Under the pieces are notes generated by a model that was not told where the DNA came from, did not search any database, and saw nothing but the letters and a program-made list of their open reading frames with translations. Source: Megachile rotundata (taxonomy: Eukaryota; Arthropoda; Insecta; Hymenoptera; Megachilidae). Taken from it: a DNA stretch of 64,000 nt. The position numbers and the translations under genes are program-made. The stretch is from assembly GCF_050947335.1 (NCBI RefSeq), contig NW_027474185.1, positions 1-64,000 on the forward strand. Direction: 5' to 3'. Shown one piece after another: positions 38,679-51,621 of this stretch (the stretch's first letter is position 1; the number at the start of each line of letters is the position of its first letter).

Positions 38679-38759
38679 GTATAGTAATTGTCGTACTATC
38701 GATCATATAAGCATAATATGGCTAATAATGAGTTAGATTTATAATAATAGGAGTAATAA
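38679..38759 (+). repeat. 81-bp monomer (-2 bp), fourth occurrence
   Basis: It has the GGCTAATAATGAG deletion. Here the preceding monomer ends GAGCAATGA, not GAGCAACGA as in the other three copies. Confidence 0.95.
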
Positions 38760-41700
38760 GTATAGTAATTGTCGTTCTATCGATCATATAAGCACAATAT
38801 GGCTAATAATATGAGTTAGATTGATAATAATAACAGTAATAAGTATAGTAATTGTCGTTCTATCGATAATATAAGCATAATATGGCTAATAACATGAGTT
38901 AGATTGATAATACTAAGAGTAGTGAGTATAGTAATTCTCGTTTTATCGATCATATCTGCATAATATGGCTAATAATATGAGTTAGATTGATAACAATAAG
39001 AGTAATAAGTATAGTAATTGTCGTTCTATCGATCATATAAGCATAATATGGCTAATAATATGAGTTAGATTGATAATAGTAAGAGAAATAAGTATAGTAA
39101 TTGTCGTTCTATCGATCATATTTGCATAATATGGTTAATAATATGAGTTAGATTGGTAATAATAAGAGTAATAAGTATAGTAATTGTCTTTCTATCGATC
39201 ATATTAGCATAATATGGCTAATAATATGAGTTAGGTTGATAATAATACGAGTAATAAGTATAGTAAATGTCGTGCTATCGATCATATCTGCATAATATGG
39301 TTAATAATATGAGTTAGATTGATAATAGTGAGTGTAATAAGTATAGTAATTGTCGTTCTATCGATCATATTAGCATAATATGGTTAATAATATGGGTTAG
39401 ATTGATAATAATAAGAGTAATAAGTATAGTAATTGTCGTTCTATCGATCATGCAAGCATAATATGGCTAATAATATGAGTTAGATTTATAATAATAAGAG
39501 TAATAAGTATAGTAATTGTCGTTCTATCGATCATATAAGCATAATATGGCTAATAATATGAGTTAGATTTATAATAATAAGAGTAATAAGTATAGTAATT
39601 GCCGTTCTATCGATAATATAAGCATAATATGGCTAATAATATGAGTTAGGTAGATAATAATAAGAGTAATAAGTATAGTGATTGTCTTTCTATCGATCAT
39701 ATAAGCATAATATGGCTAATAATATGAATTAGGTTGATAATAATACGAGTAATAAGTATAGTAAATGTCGTGCTATCGATCATATCTGCATAATATGGTT
39801 AATAATATGAGTTAGATTGATAATAGTGAGTGTAATAAGTATAGTAATTGTCGTTCTATCGATCATAATTGCATAATATGGATAATAATATGAGTTAGAT
39901 TGATAATAGTGTGTGTAATAATTATAGTAATTGTCGTTCTGTCGCTCATGTAAGCACAATATGGCTAATAATATGAGTTAGATTGATAATAATAAGAGTA
40001 ATAAGTATAGTAATTGTCGTTCTATCGATCATATAAGCATAATATGGCTAATAATATGAGTTAGATTGATAATAATAAGTGTAATAAGTATAGTAATTGT
40101 CGTTCTATCGATCATAATTGCATAATGTGGTTAATAATATGAGTTAGATTGATAACAATAAGAGCAATGAGTATAGTAATTGTCGTTCTATCGATCATAT
40201 AAGCATAATATGGCTAATAATATGAGTTAGATTGATAATAGTAAGAGAAATAAGTATAGTAATTGTCGTTCTATCGATCATATAAGCATAATATGGCTAA
40301 TAATATGAGTTAGATTTATAATAATAAGAGTAATAAGTATAGTAATTGTCGTTATATCGATCATATAAGCATAATATGGCTAATAGCATGAGTTAGATTG
40401 ATAATAATAAGAGTAATGAGTATAGTAATTGTCGTTCTATCGATCATATCTGCATAATATGGTTAATAATATGAGTTAGATTGATAATAATAAGAGCAAT
40501 GAGTATAGTAGTTGTCGTACTATCGATCATGTAAGCATAATATGGCTGATAATATGAGGTAGATTGATAATAATAAGTGTAATAAGTATAGTAATTGTCG
40601 TCCTATCGATCATAATTGCATAATATGGTTAATAATATGAGTTAGATTGATGATAATAAGAGCAATGAGTATAGTAATTGTCGTACTATCGATCATATAA
40701 GCATAATATGGCTAATAATATGAGTTAGATTTATAATAATAGGAGTAATAAGTATAGTAATTGTCGTTCTATCGATCATATAAGCACAATATGGCTAATA
40801 ATATGAGTTAGATTGATAATAATAACAGTAATAAGTATAGTAATTGTCGTTCTATCGATAATATAAGCATAATATGGCTAATAACATGAGTGAGATTGAT
40901 AATACTAAGAGTAGTGAGTATAGTAATTCTCGTTCTATCGATCATATCTGCATAATATGGCTAATAATATGAGTTAGATTGATAACAATAAGAGTAATAA
41001 GTATAGTAATTGTCGTTCTATCGATCATATAAGCATAATATGGCTAATAATATGAGTTAGATTGATAATAGTAAGAGAAATAAGTATAGTAATTGTCGTT
41101 CTATCGATCATATAAGCATAATATGGCTAATAATATGAGTTAGATTTATAATAATAAGAGTAATAAGTATAGTAATTGTCGTTATATCGATCATATAAGC
41201 ATAATATGGCTAATAGCATGAGTTAGATTGATAATAATAAGAGTAATGAGTATAGTAATTGTCGTCCTATCGATCATAATTGCATAATATGGTTAATAAT
41301 ATGAGTTAGATTGATGATAATAAGAGCAATGAGTATAGTAATTGTCGTACTATCGATCATATAAGCATAATATGGCTAATAATATGAGTTAGATTTATAA
41401 TAATAGGAGTAATAAGTATAGTAATTGTCGTTCTATCGATCATATAAGCACAATATGGCTAATAATATGAGTTAGATTGATAATAATAACAGTAATAAGT
41501 ATAGTAATTGTCGTTCTATCGATAATATAAGCATAATATGGCTAATAACATGAGTGGGATTGATAATACTAAGAGTAGTGAGTATAGTAATTCTCGTTCT
41601 ATCGATCATATCTGCATAATATGGTTAATAATATGAGTTAGATTGATAATAATAAGAGTAATAAGTATAATAATTGTCGTTATATCGATCATATAAGCAT

Positions 41701-42600
41701 AATATGGCTAATAGCATGAGTTAGATTGATAATAATAAGAGTAATGAGTATAGTAATTGTCGTTCTATCGATCATATCTGCATAATATGGTTAATAATAT
41801 GAGTTAGATTGATAATAATAAGAGCAATGAGTATAGTAGTTGTCGTTATATCGATCATATAAGCATAATATGGCTAATAATATGAGTTAGATTGATAATA
41901 ATAAGAGCAATGAGTATAGTAATTGTCGTTCTATCGATATTATAAGCATAATATGGCTAATAATATGAGTTAGGTAGATAATAATAAGAGTAATAAGTAT
42001 AGTGATTGTCTTTCTATCGATCATATAAGCATAATATGGCTAATAATATGAGTTAGGTTGATAATAATACGAGTAATGAGTATAGTAATTGTCGTTCTAT
42101 CGATCATATCTGCATAATATGGTTAATAATATGAGTTAGATTGATAATAATAAGAGTAATAAGTATAGTAATTGTCGTTATATCGATCATATAACCATAA
42201 TATGGCTAATAGCATGAGTTAGATTGATAACAATAAGAGTAATGGGTATGGTAATTGTCGTTCTATCGATCATATCTGCATAATATGGTCAATAATATGA
42301 GTTAGATTGATAATAGTGAGTGTAATAAATATAGTAATTGTCGTTCTATCGCTCATATAAGCACAATATGGCTAATAATATGAGTCAGATTGATAATAAT
42401 AAGAGTAATAAGTATAGTAATTGTCGTTCTATCGATCATATCTGCATAATATGGTTAATAATGTGAGTTAGATTGATAATAATAAGAGTAATAAGTATAG
42501 TAATTGTCGTTATATCGATCATATAAGCATAATATGGCTAATAGCATGAGTTAGATTGATAATAATAAGAGCAATGAGTATAGTAGTTGTCGTACTATCG

Positions 42601-44090
42601 ATCATATAAGCATAATATGGCTAATAATATGAGTTAGATTTATAATAATAGGAGTAGTAAGTATAGTAATTGACGTTCTATCGGTCATATAACCATAATA
42701 TGGCTAATAATATGAGTTAGATTGATAACAGTGAGTATAATAAGTATAGTAATTGTCGTTCTATCGATCATATTAGCATAATATGGTTAATAATATGAGC
42801 TAGATTGATAATAATAAGAGTAATAAGTATAGTAATTGTCGTTCTATCGATCATATAAGCATAATATGGCTAATAATATGAGTTAGATTGATAACAGTGA
42901 GTATAATAAGTATAGTAATTGTCGTTCTATCGATCATATTAGCATAATATGGTTAATAATATGAGCTAGATTGATAATAATAAGAGTAATAAGTATAGTA
43001 ATTGTCGTTCTATCGATCATATAAGCACAATATGGCTAATAATATGAGTTAGATTGATAATAATAACAGTAATAAGTATAGTAATTGTCGTTCTATCGAT
43101 AATATAAGCATAATACGGCTAATAACATGAGTTAGATTGATAATACTAAGAGTAGTGAGTATAGTAATTCTCGTTTTATCGATCATATCTGCATAATATG
43201 GCTAATAATATGAGTTAGATTGATAACAATAAGAGTAATAAGTATAGTAATTGTCGTTCTATCGATCATATAAGCATAATATGGCTAATAATATGAGTTA
43301 GATTTATAATAATAGGAGTAGTAAGTATAGTAATTGACGTTCTATCGGTCATATAACCATAATATGGCTAATAATATGAGTTAGATTGATAACAGTGAGT
43401 ATAATAAGTATAGTAATTGTCGTTCTATCGATCATATTAGCATAATATGGTTAATAATATGAGCTAGATTGATAATAATAAGAGTAATAAGTATAGTAAT
43501 TGTCGTTCTATCGATCATATAAGCATAATATGGTTAATAATATGAGTTAGATTGATCATAATAAGAGCAATGAGTATAGTAATTGTCGTACTATCGATCA
43601 TATAAGCATAATATGGCTAATAATATGAGTTAGATTTATAATAATAGGAGTAATAAGTATAGTAATTGTCGTTCTATCGATCATATAAGCACAATATGGG
43701 TAATAATATGAGTTAGATTGATAATAATAACAGTAATAAGTATAGTAATTGTCGTTCTATCGATAATATAAGCATAATACGGCTAATAACATGAGTTAGA
43801 TTGATAATACTAAGAGTAGTGAGTATAGTAATTCTAGTTTTATCGATCATATCTGCATAATATGGCTAATAATATGAGTTAGATTGATAACAATAAGAGT
43901 AATAAGTATAGTAATTGTCGTTCTATCGATCATATAAGCATAATATGGCTAATAATATGAGTTAGATTTATAATAATAGGAGTAGTAAGTATAGTAATTG
44001 ACGTTCTATCGGTCATATAACCATAATATGGCTAATAATATGAGTTAGATTGATAACAGTGAGTATAATAAGTATAGTAATTGTCGTTCT
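42601..44090 (+). repeat. 8-monomer (664-bp) tandem repeats, three partial copies
   Basis: The marker TAGGAGTAGTAAG, followed by TTGACGTTCTATCGGTC, occurs with GGAGTAG at 42651, 43315 and 43979, two steps of exactly 664 bp. The ATAATACGGCT variant is at 43115 and 43779, also 664 bp apart. The first copy contains an additional 2-monomer duplication: GATAACAGTGAGTATAA at 42724 and 42890, 166 bp apart, each followed by an ATTAGC monomer with GAGCTAG. The second copy has a private GATCATAATAAGAG at about 43555. Confidence 0.87.
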
Positions 44091-47000
44091 ATCGATCATA
44101 TTAGCATAATATGGTTAATAATATGAGTTAGATTGATAATAATAAGAGTAATAAGTATAGTAATTGTCGTTCTATCGCTCATGTAAGCACAATAAGGCTA
44201 ATAATATGAGTTAGATTGATAATAATAAGAGTAATAAGTATAGTAATTGTCGTTCTATCGATCATATAAGCATAATATGGCTAATAATATGAGTTAGATT
44301 GATAATAATAAGTGTAATAAGTATAGTAATTGTCGTTCTATCGATCATAATTGCATAATGTGGTTAATAATATGAGTTAGATTGATAATAATAAGAGCAA
44401 TGAGTATAGTAATTGTCGTTCTATCGATCATATAAGCATAATATGGCTAATAATATGAGTTAGATTTATAATAATAAGAGTAATAAGTATAGTAATTGTC
44501 GTTTTGTCGATAATATAAGCATAATATGGCTAATAATATGAGTTAGGTAGATAATAATAAGAGTAATAAGTATAGTGATTGTCTTTCTATCGATCATATA
44601 AGCATAATATGGCTAATAATATGAGTTAGGTTGATAATAATACGAGTAGTAAGTATAGTAAATGTCGTGCTATCGATCATATCTGCATAATATGGTTAAT
44701 AATATGAGTTAGATTGATAATAGTGAGTGTAATAAGTATAGTAATTGTCGTTCTATCGATCGTATTAGCATAATATGGTTAATAATATGAGTTAGATTGA
44801 TAATAATAAGAGTAATAAGTATAGTAATAGTCGTTCTATCGATCATATAAGCATAATATGGCTAATAATATGAGTTAGGTAGATAATAATAAGAGTAATA
44901 AGTATAGTGATTGTCTTTCTATCGATCATATAAGCATAATATGGCTAATAATATGAGTTAGGTTGATAATAATACGAGTAATAAGTATAGTAATTGTCGT
45001 TCTATCGATCATATAAGCACAATATGGCTAATAATATAAGTTAGATTGATAATAATAACAGTAATAAGTATAGTAATTGTCGTTCTATCGATAATATAAG
45101 CATAATACGGCTAATAACATGAGTTAGATTGATAATACTAAGAGTAGGGAGTATAGTAATTCTCGTTTTATCGATCATATCTGCATAATATGGCTAATAA
45201 TATGAGTTAGATTGATAACAATAAGAGTAATAAGTATAGTAATTGTCGTTCTATCGATCATATAAGCATAATATGGCTAATAATATGAGTTAGATTTATA
45301 ATAATAGGAGTAGTAAGTATAGTAATTGACGTTCTATCGGTCATATAACCATAATATGGCTAATAATATGAGTTAGATTGATAACAGTGAGTATAATAAG
45401 TATAGTAATTGTCGTTCTATCGATCATATTAGCATAATATGGTTAATAATATGAGCTAGATTGATAATAATAAGAGTAATAAGTATAGTAATTGTCGTTC
45501 TATCGATCATATAAGCATAATATGGCTAATAATATGAGTTAGATTGATAATAGTAAGAGAAATAAGTATAGTAATTGTCGTTCCATCGATCATATTTGCA
45601 TAATATGGTTAATAATATGAGTTAGATTGGTAATAATAAGAGTAATAAGTATAGTAATTGTCTTTCTATCGATCATATAAGCATAATATGGCTAATAATA
45701 TGAGTTAGGTTGATAATAATACGAGTAATAAGTATAGTAAATGTCGTGCTATCGATCATATCTGCATAATATGGTTAATAATATGAGTTAGATTGATAAT
45801 AGTGAGTGTAATAAGTATAGTAATTGTCGTTAGATCGATCATATTAGCATAATATGGTTAAAAATATGAGTTAGATTGATAATAATAAGAGTAATAAGTA
45901 TAGTAATTGTCGTTCTATCGATCATATAAGCATGATATGGCTAATAGCATGAGTTAGATTGATAATAATAAGAGTAATGAGTATAGTAATTGTCGTTCTA
46001 TCGATCATATCTGCATAATATGGTTAATAATATGAGTTAGATTTATAATAATAGGAGTAATAAGTATAGTAATTGTCGTTCTATCGATCATATAAGCACA
46101 ATATGGGTAATAATATGAGTTAGATTGATAATAATAACAGTAATAAGTATAGTAATTGTCGTTCTATCGATAATATAAGCATAATACGGCTAATAACATG
46201 AGTTAGATTGATAATACTAAGAGTAGTGAGTATAGTAATTCTCGTTTTATCGATCATATCTGCATAATATGGCTAATAATATGAGTTAGATTGATAACAG
46301 TGAGTATAATAAGTATAGTAATTGTCGTTCTATCGATCATAATAGCATAATATGGTTAATAATATGAGTTAGATTGATAATAATAAGAGTAATAAGTATA
46401 GTAATTGTCGTTCTATCGCTCATGTAAGCACAATATGGCTAATAATATGAGTTAGATTGATAATAATAAGAGTAATAAGTATAGTAATTGTCGTTCTATC
46501 GATCATATAAGCATAATATGGCTAATAATATGAGTTAGATTGATAATAATAAGTGTAATAAGTATAGTAATTGTCGTTCTATCGATCATAATTGCATAAT
46601 GTGGTTAATAATATGAGTTAGATGGATAATAATAAGAGCAATGAGTATAGTAATTGTCGTTCTATCGATCATATAAGCATAATATGGCTAATAATATGAG
46701 TTAGATTTATAATAATAAGAGTAATAAGTATAGTAATTGTCGTTTTATCGATAATATAAGCATAATATGGCTAATAATATGAGTTAGGTAGATAATAATA
46801 AGAGTAATAAGTATAGTGATTGTCTTTCTATCGATCATATAAGCATAATATGGCTAATAATATGAGTTAGGTTGATAATAATACGAGTAGTAAGTATAGT
46901 AAATGTCGTGCTATCGATCATATCTGCATAATATGGTTAATAATATGAGTTAGATTGATAATAGTGAGTGTAATAGGTATAGTAATTGTCGTTCTATCGA

Positions 47001-48300
47001 TCGTATTAGCATAATATGGTTAATAATATGAGTTAGATTGATAATAATAAGAGTAATAAGTATAGTAATAGTCGTTCTATCGATCATATAAGCATAATAT
47101 GGCTAATAATATGAGTTAGGTAGATAATAATAAGAGTAATAAGTATAGTGATTGTCTTTCTATCGATCATATAAGCATAATATGGCTAATAATATGAGTT
47201 AGGTTGATAATAATACGAGTAATAAGTATAGTAATTGTCGTTCTATCGATCATATTAGCATAATATGGTTAATAATATGAGCTAGATTGATAATAATAAG
47301 AGTAATAAGTATAGTAATTGTCGTTCTATCGATCATATAAGCATAATATGGCTAATAATATGAGTTAGATTGATAATAGTAAGAGAAATAAGTATAGTAA
47401 TTGTCGTTCTATCGATCATATTTGCATAATATGGTTAATAATATGAGTTAGATTGGTAATAATAAGAGTAATAAGTATAGTAATTGTCTTTCTATCGATC
47501 ATATAAGCATAATATGGCTAATAATATGAGTTAGGTTGATAATAATACGAGTAATAAGTATAGTAAATGTCGTGCTATCGATCATATCTGCATAATATGG
47601 TTAATAATATGAGTTAGATTGATAATAGTGAGTGTAATAAGTATAGTAATTGTCGTTCTATCGATCATATTAGCATAATATGGTTAAAAATATGAGTTAG
47701 ATTGATAATAATAAGAGTAATAAGTATAGTAATTGTCGTTCTATCGATCATATAAGCATGATATGGCTAATAGCATGAGTTAGATTGATAATAATAAGAG
47801 TAATGAGTATAGTAATTGTCGTTCTATCGATCATATCTGCATAATATGGTTAATAATATGAGTTAGATTGATAATAATAAGAGCAATGAGTATAGTAGTT
47901 GTCGTACTATCGATCATATAAGCATAATATGGCTAATAATATGAGTTAGATTTATAATAATAGGAGTAGTAAGTATAGTAATTGACGTTCTATCGGTCAT
48001 ATAACCATAATATGGCTAATAATATGAGTTAGATTGATAACAGAGAGTATAATAAGTATAGTAATTGTCGTTCTATCGATCATATTAGCATAATATGGTT
48101 AATAATATGAGCTAGATTGATAATAATAAGAGTAATAAGTATAGTAATTGTCGTTCTATCGATCATATAAGCATAATATGGCTAATAATATGAGTTAGAT
48201 TGATAATAGTAAGAGAAATAAGTATAGTAATTGTCGTTCTATCGATCATATTTGCATAATATGGTTAATAATATGAGTTAGATTGGTAATAATAAGAGTA
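44050..48300 (+). repeat. Block IV rearranged zone with 27-, 22- and 13-monomer repeats
   Basis: GATAACAGTGAG at 44052 and 46293, CGCTCATG at 44176 and 46417, and TAATAGTCG at 44825 and 47066 are each 2241 bp apart (27 monomers); the match runs about 44050-45010 with 46291-47250. GAGCTAG at 45453 and 47279, and CATGATATGG at 45931 and 47757, are 1826 bp apart (22 monomers). ATACGGC at 45107 and 46186 are 1079 bp apart (13 monomers). Overlapping repeat lengths show several successive exchanges. Private substitutions include CACAATAAGGC (44188), GGGAGTATAG (45148) and GATGGATAATAATAAG (46621). Confidence 0.82.
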
Positions 48301-48802
48301 ATAAGTATAGTAATTGTCGTTCTATCGCTCATGTAAGCACAATATGGCTAATAATATGAGTTAGATTGATAATCATAAGAGTAATAAGTATAGTAATTGT
48401 CGTTCTATCGATCATATCTGCATAATATGGTTAATAATATGAGTTAGATTGATAATAATAAGAGTAATAAGTATAGTAATTGTCGTTATATCGATCATAT
48501 AACCATAATATGGCTAATAGCATGAGTTAGATTGATAACAATAAGAGTAATGGGGATAGTAATTGTCGTTCTATCGATCATATCTGCATAATATGGTCAA
48601 TAATATGAGTTAGATTGATAATAGTGAGTGTAATAAATATAGTAATTGTCGTTCTATCGCTCATATAAGCACAATATGGCTAATAATATGAGTCAGATTG
48701 ATAATAATAAGAGTAATAAGTATAGTAATTGTCGTTCTATCGATCATATCTGCATAATATGGTTAATAATATGAGTTAAATTGATAATAGTGAGTGTAAT
48801 AA
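48301..48802 (+). repeat. Start of block V: six monomers leading into the first 82-bp monomer
   Basis: These monomers carry GATAATCATAAG (about 48369), GTTATATCG with ATAACC, GATAACAATAAGAGTAATGGGGATAG (about 48535), GGTCAATAATATG and GAGTCAGATTG (about 48690). The same order returns before the end of each block V unit, at about 53515, 56419, 59157 and 63553, so this is the tail of a block V HOR unit whose front has been replaced by block IV sequence. Confidence 0.78.
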
Positions 48803-48884
48803 GTATAGTAATGTCGTTCTATCGATCATAATTGCATAATATGGATAATAATATGAGTTAGATTGATAATAGTGAGTGTAATAA
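48803..48884 (+). repeat. 82-bp monomer marking a block V unit start (1)
   Basis: There is a single T loss in AATTGTCG, giving AATGTCG, combined with AATTGC at the hexamer and GGATAATAAT downstream. It is the m6-like monomer of block II with one base deleted. The next monomer here has a private TTTTCGTTC change (about 48894). Confidence 0.95.
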
Positions 48885-49631
48885 ATATAGTAATTTTCGT
48901 TCTATCGCTCATGTAAGCACAATATGGCTAATAATATGAGTTAGATTGATAATAATAAGAGTAATAAGTATAGTAATTGTCGTTCTATCGATCATATAAG
49001 CATAATATGGCTAATAATATGAGTTAGATTGATAATAATAAGTGTAATAAGTATAGTAATTGTCGTTCTATCGATCAGAATTGCATAATGTGGTTAATAA
49101 TATGAGTTAGATTGATAATAAAAAGAGCAATGAGTATAGTAATTGTCGTTCTATCGATCATATAAGCATAATATGGCTAATAATATAAGTTAGATTTATA
49201 ATAATAAGAGTAATAAGTATAGTAATTGTCGTTCTATCGATAATATAAGCATAATATGGCTAATAATATGAGTTAGATTTATAATAATAGGAGTAGTAAG
49301 TATAGTAATTGACGTTCTATCGGTCATATAACCATAATATGGCTAATAATATGAGTTAGATTGATAATAGTGAGTGTAATAAGTATAGAAATTGTCGTTC
49401 TATCCATCATATCTGCATAATATGGTTAATAATGTGAGTTAGATTGATAATAATAAGAGTAATGAGTATAGTAATTGTCGTACTATCGATCATATAAGCA
49501 TAATATGGCTAATAATATGAGTTAGATTTATAATAGTAAGAGTAATAAGTATAGTAATTGTCGTTCTATCGATCATATAAGCACAATATGGTTAATAATA
49601 TGAGTTAGATTGATAATAATAAGAGTAATAA

Positions 49632-49716
49632 GTATAGAGTAATTGTCGTTATATCGATCATATAAACATAATATGGCTAATAGCATGAGTTAGATTGATA
49701 ATAATAAGAGTAATAA
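49632..49716 (+). repeat. 85-bp monomer (+2 bp)
   Basis: GTATAGAGTAATTG replaces GTATAGTAATTG, a duplication of two bases. It is the only monomer of this length in the window. Confidence 0.95.
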
Positions 49717-49799
49717 GTATAGTAATTGTCGTTCTATCGATCATAATTGCATAATATGGTTAATAATATGAGTTAGAATGATAATAGTGAGTGTAATAA

Positions 49800-49880
49800 G
49801 TATAGTAATTGTCGTTCTATCGATCCTATAAGCATAATATGGCTAATAATATGAGTTAGGTTGAATAATAGGAGTAGTAA
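49800..49880 (+). repeat. 81-bp monomer with a different 2-bp loss
   Basis: GTTGAATAATAGG replaces GTTGATAATAATAGG. It is independent of the other 81-bp monomers, which lose two bases in GGCTAATAATATG. Confidence 0.93.
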
Positions 49881-50129
49881 GTATAGTAATTGACGTTCTA
49901 TCGGTCATATAACCATAATATGGCTAATAATATGAGTTAGATTGATAATAGTGAGTGTAATAAGTATAGAAATTGTCGTTCTATCCATCATATCTGCATA
50001 ATATGGTTAATAATATGAGTTAGATTGATAATAATAAGAGTAATGAGTATAGTAATTGTCGTACTATCGATCATATAAGCATAATATGGCTAATAATATG
50101 AGTTAGGTTGATAATAATACGAGTAATAA

Positions 50130-50211
50130 GTATAGTAATGTCGTGCTATCGATCATATCTGCATAATATGGTTAATAATATGAGTTAGATTGATAATAGT
50201 GAGTGTAATAA
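50130..50211 (+). repeat. 82-bp monomer, m5-like, private deletion
   Basis: AGTAATGTCGTGC replaces AGTAAATGTCGTGC, one A lost in an m5-type monomer. It is not shared with any other m5-type monomer in the window. Confidence 0.93.
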
Positions 50212-51539
50212 GTATAGTAATTGTCGTTCTATCGATCATATCTGCATAATATGGTTAATAATATGAGTTAGATTGATAATAATAAGAGTAATAAGTATAG
50301 TAATTGTCGTTCTATCGATCATATAAGCATAATATGGCTAATAATATGAGTTAGATTTATAATAATAAGAGTAATAAGTATAGTAATTGTCGTTCTATCG
50401 ATCATATAAGCATAATATGGCTAATAATATGAGTTAGATTTATAATAATAAGAGTAATAAGTATAGTAATTGTCGTTCTATGGATAATATAAGCATAATA
50501 TGGCTAATAATATGAGTTAGGTAGATAATAATAAGAGTAATAAGTATAGTGATTGTCTTTCTATCGATCATATAAGCATAATATGGCTAATAATATGAGT
50601 TAGGTTGATAATAATACGAGTAATGAGTATAGTAATTGTCGTTCTATCGATCATATCTGCTTAATATGGTTAATAATATGAGTTAGATTGATAATAATAA
50701 GAGTAATAAGTATAGTAATTGTCGTCATATCGATCATATAACCATAATATGGCTAATAGCATGAGTTAGATTGATAACAATAAGAGTAATGGGTATAGTA
50801 ATTGTCGTTCTATCGATCATATCTGCATAATATGGTCAATAATATGAGTTAGATTGATAATAGTGAGTGTAATAAATATAGTAATTGTCGTTCTATCGCT
50901 CATATAAGCACAATATGGCTAATAATATGAGTCAGATTGATAATAATAAGAGTAATAAGTATAGTAATTGTCGTTCTATCGATCATATCTGCATAATATG
51001 GTTAATAATATGAGTTAGATTGATAATAATAAGAGTAATAAGTATAGTAATTGTCGTTATATCGATCATATAAGCATAATATGGCTAATAGCATGAGTTA
51101 GATTGATAATAATAAGAGTAATAAGTATAGTAATTGTCGTTCTATCGATCATATAAGCATAATATGGCTAATAATATGAGTTAGATTTATAATAATAAGA
51201 GTAATAAGTATAGTAATTGTCGTTCTATCGATCATATAAGCATAATATTTCTAATAATATGAGTTAGATTTATAATAATAAGAGTAATAAGTATAGTAAT
51301 TGCCGTTCTATCGATAATATAAGCATAATCTGGCTAATAATATGAGTTAGGTAGATAATAATAAGAGTAATAAGTATAGTGATTGTCTTTCTATCGATCA
51401 TATAAACATAATATGGCTAATAATATGAGTTAGGTTGATAATAATACGAGTAATAAGTATAGTAAATGTCGTGCTATCGATCATATCTGCATAATATGGT
51501 TAATAATATGAGTTAAATTGATAATAGTGAGTGTAATAA

Positions 51540-51621
51540 GTATAGTAATGTCGTTCTATCGATCATAATTGCATAATATGGATAATAATATGAGTTAGAT
51601 TGATAATAGTGAGTGTAATAA
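51540..51621 (+). repeat. 82-bp monomer marking a block V unit start (2)
   Basis: It has the same single T loss as at 48803 and is preceded by a monomer with GAGTTAAATTG, as at 48803, 54610, 57514 and 60252. Confidence 0.95.

Larger units (their letters stand above)
37880..40210 (+). repeat. Dispersed 2.2-kb module, copy of 31990-34150
   Basis: GCAAGAG is at 32338 and 38229, and ATGCAAGC at 33390 and 39450. The offset grows from 5891 to 6060 bp because this copy retains two more monomers, among them the 86-bp one. The first part of the module also exists at about 6590-8040. This copy differs at CGTTCTATCGATAATAT near 38855, where the other two have CGTTCGATCG. Confidence 0.82.
37087..42600 (+). 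repeat. Block III, second mosaic segment
   Basis: It contains m35-m44-like monomers to about 37680, then the variant TATAATAATTG with GTTATATCG (37681). From about 37880 to 40210 it repeats the module of 31990-34150: GCAAGAG at 38228, the 86-bp and 81-bp monomers, and ATGCAAGC at 39450. Two further local repeats follow. AGTAAGAGAAATAAG lies at about 40240 and 41070 (830 bp, 10 monomers), and CGTCCTATCGATCATAATTGC at about 40600 and 41264 (664 bp, 8 monomers). A rare CGATATTATAAGC variant occurs at about 41936. Confidence 0.78.
48803..51539 (+). repeat. Block V HOR, subtype alpha, copy 1 (33 monomers)
   Basis: The copy begins with an 82-bp monomer, TAGTAATGTCGTTC in place of TAGTAATTGTCGTTC. 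It is distinguished from subtype beta by GTGAGTTAGATTG at about 49434, followed by a CGTACTATCG monomer. It also contains an 85-bp monomer (49632), an 81-bp monomer (49800) and an extra 82-bp monomer (50130), none of which recurs elsewhere, and the TCTATGGATAATAT change at 50479. The 82-bp start monomers at 48803 and 51540 are 2737 bp apart. Confidence 0.85.

Noticed and set aside
42724..43060. A 166-bp repeat as evidence of a true dimeric satellite
   Set aside because: It is a local duplication of one pair of monomers. Elsewhere alternation is only partial, so a strict dimer period is not established.
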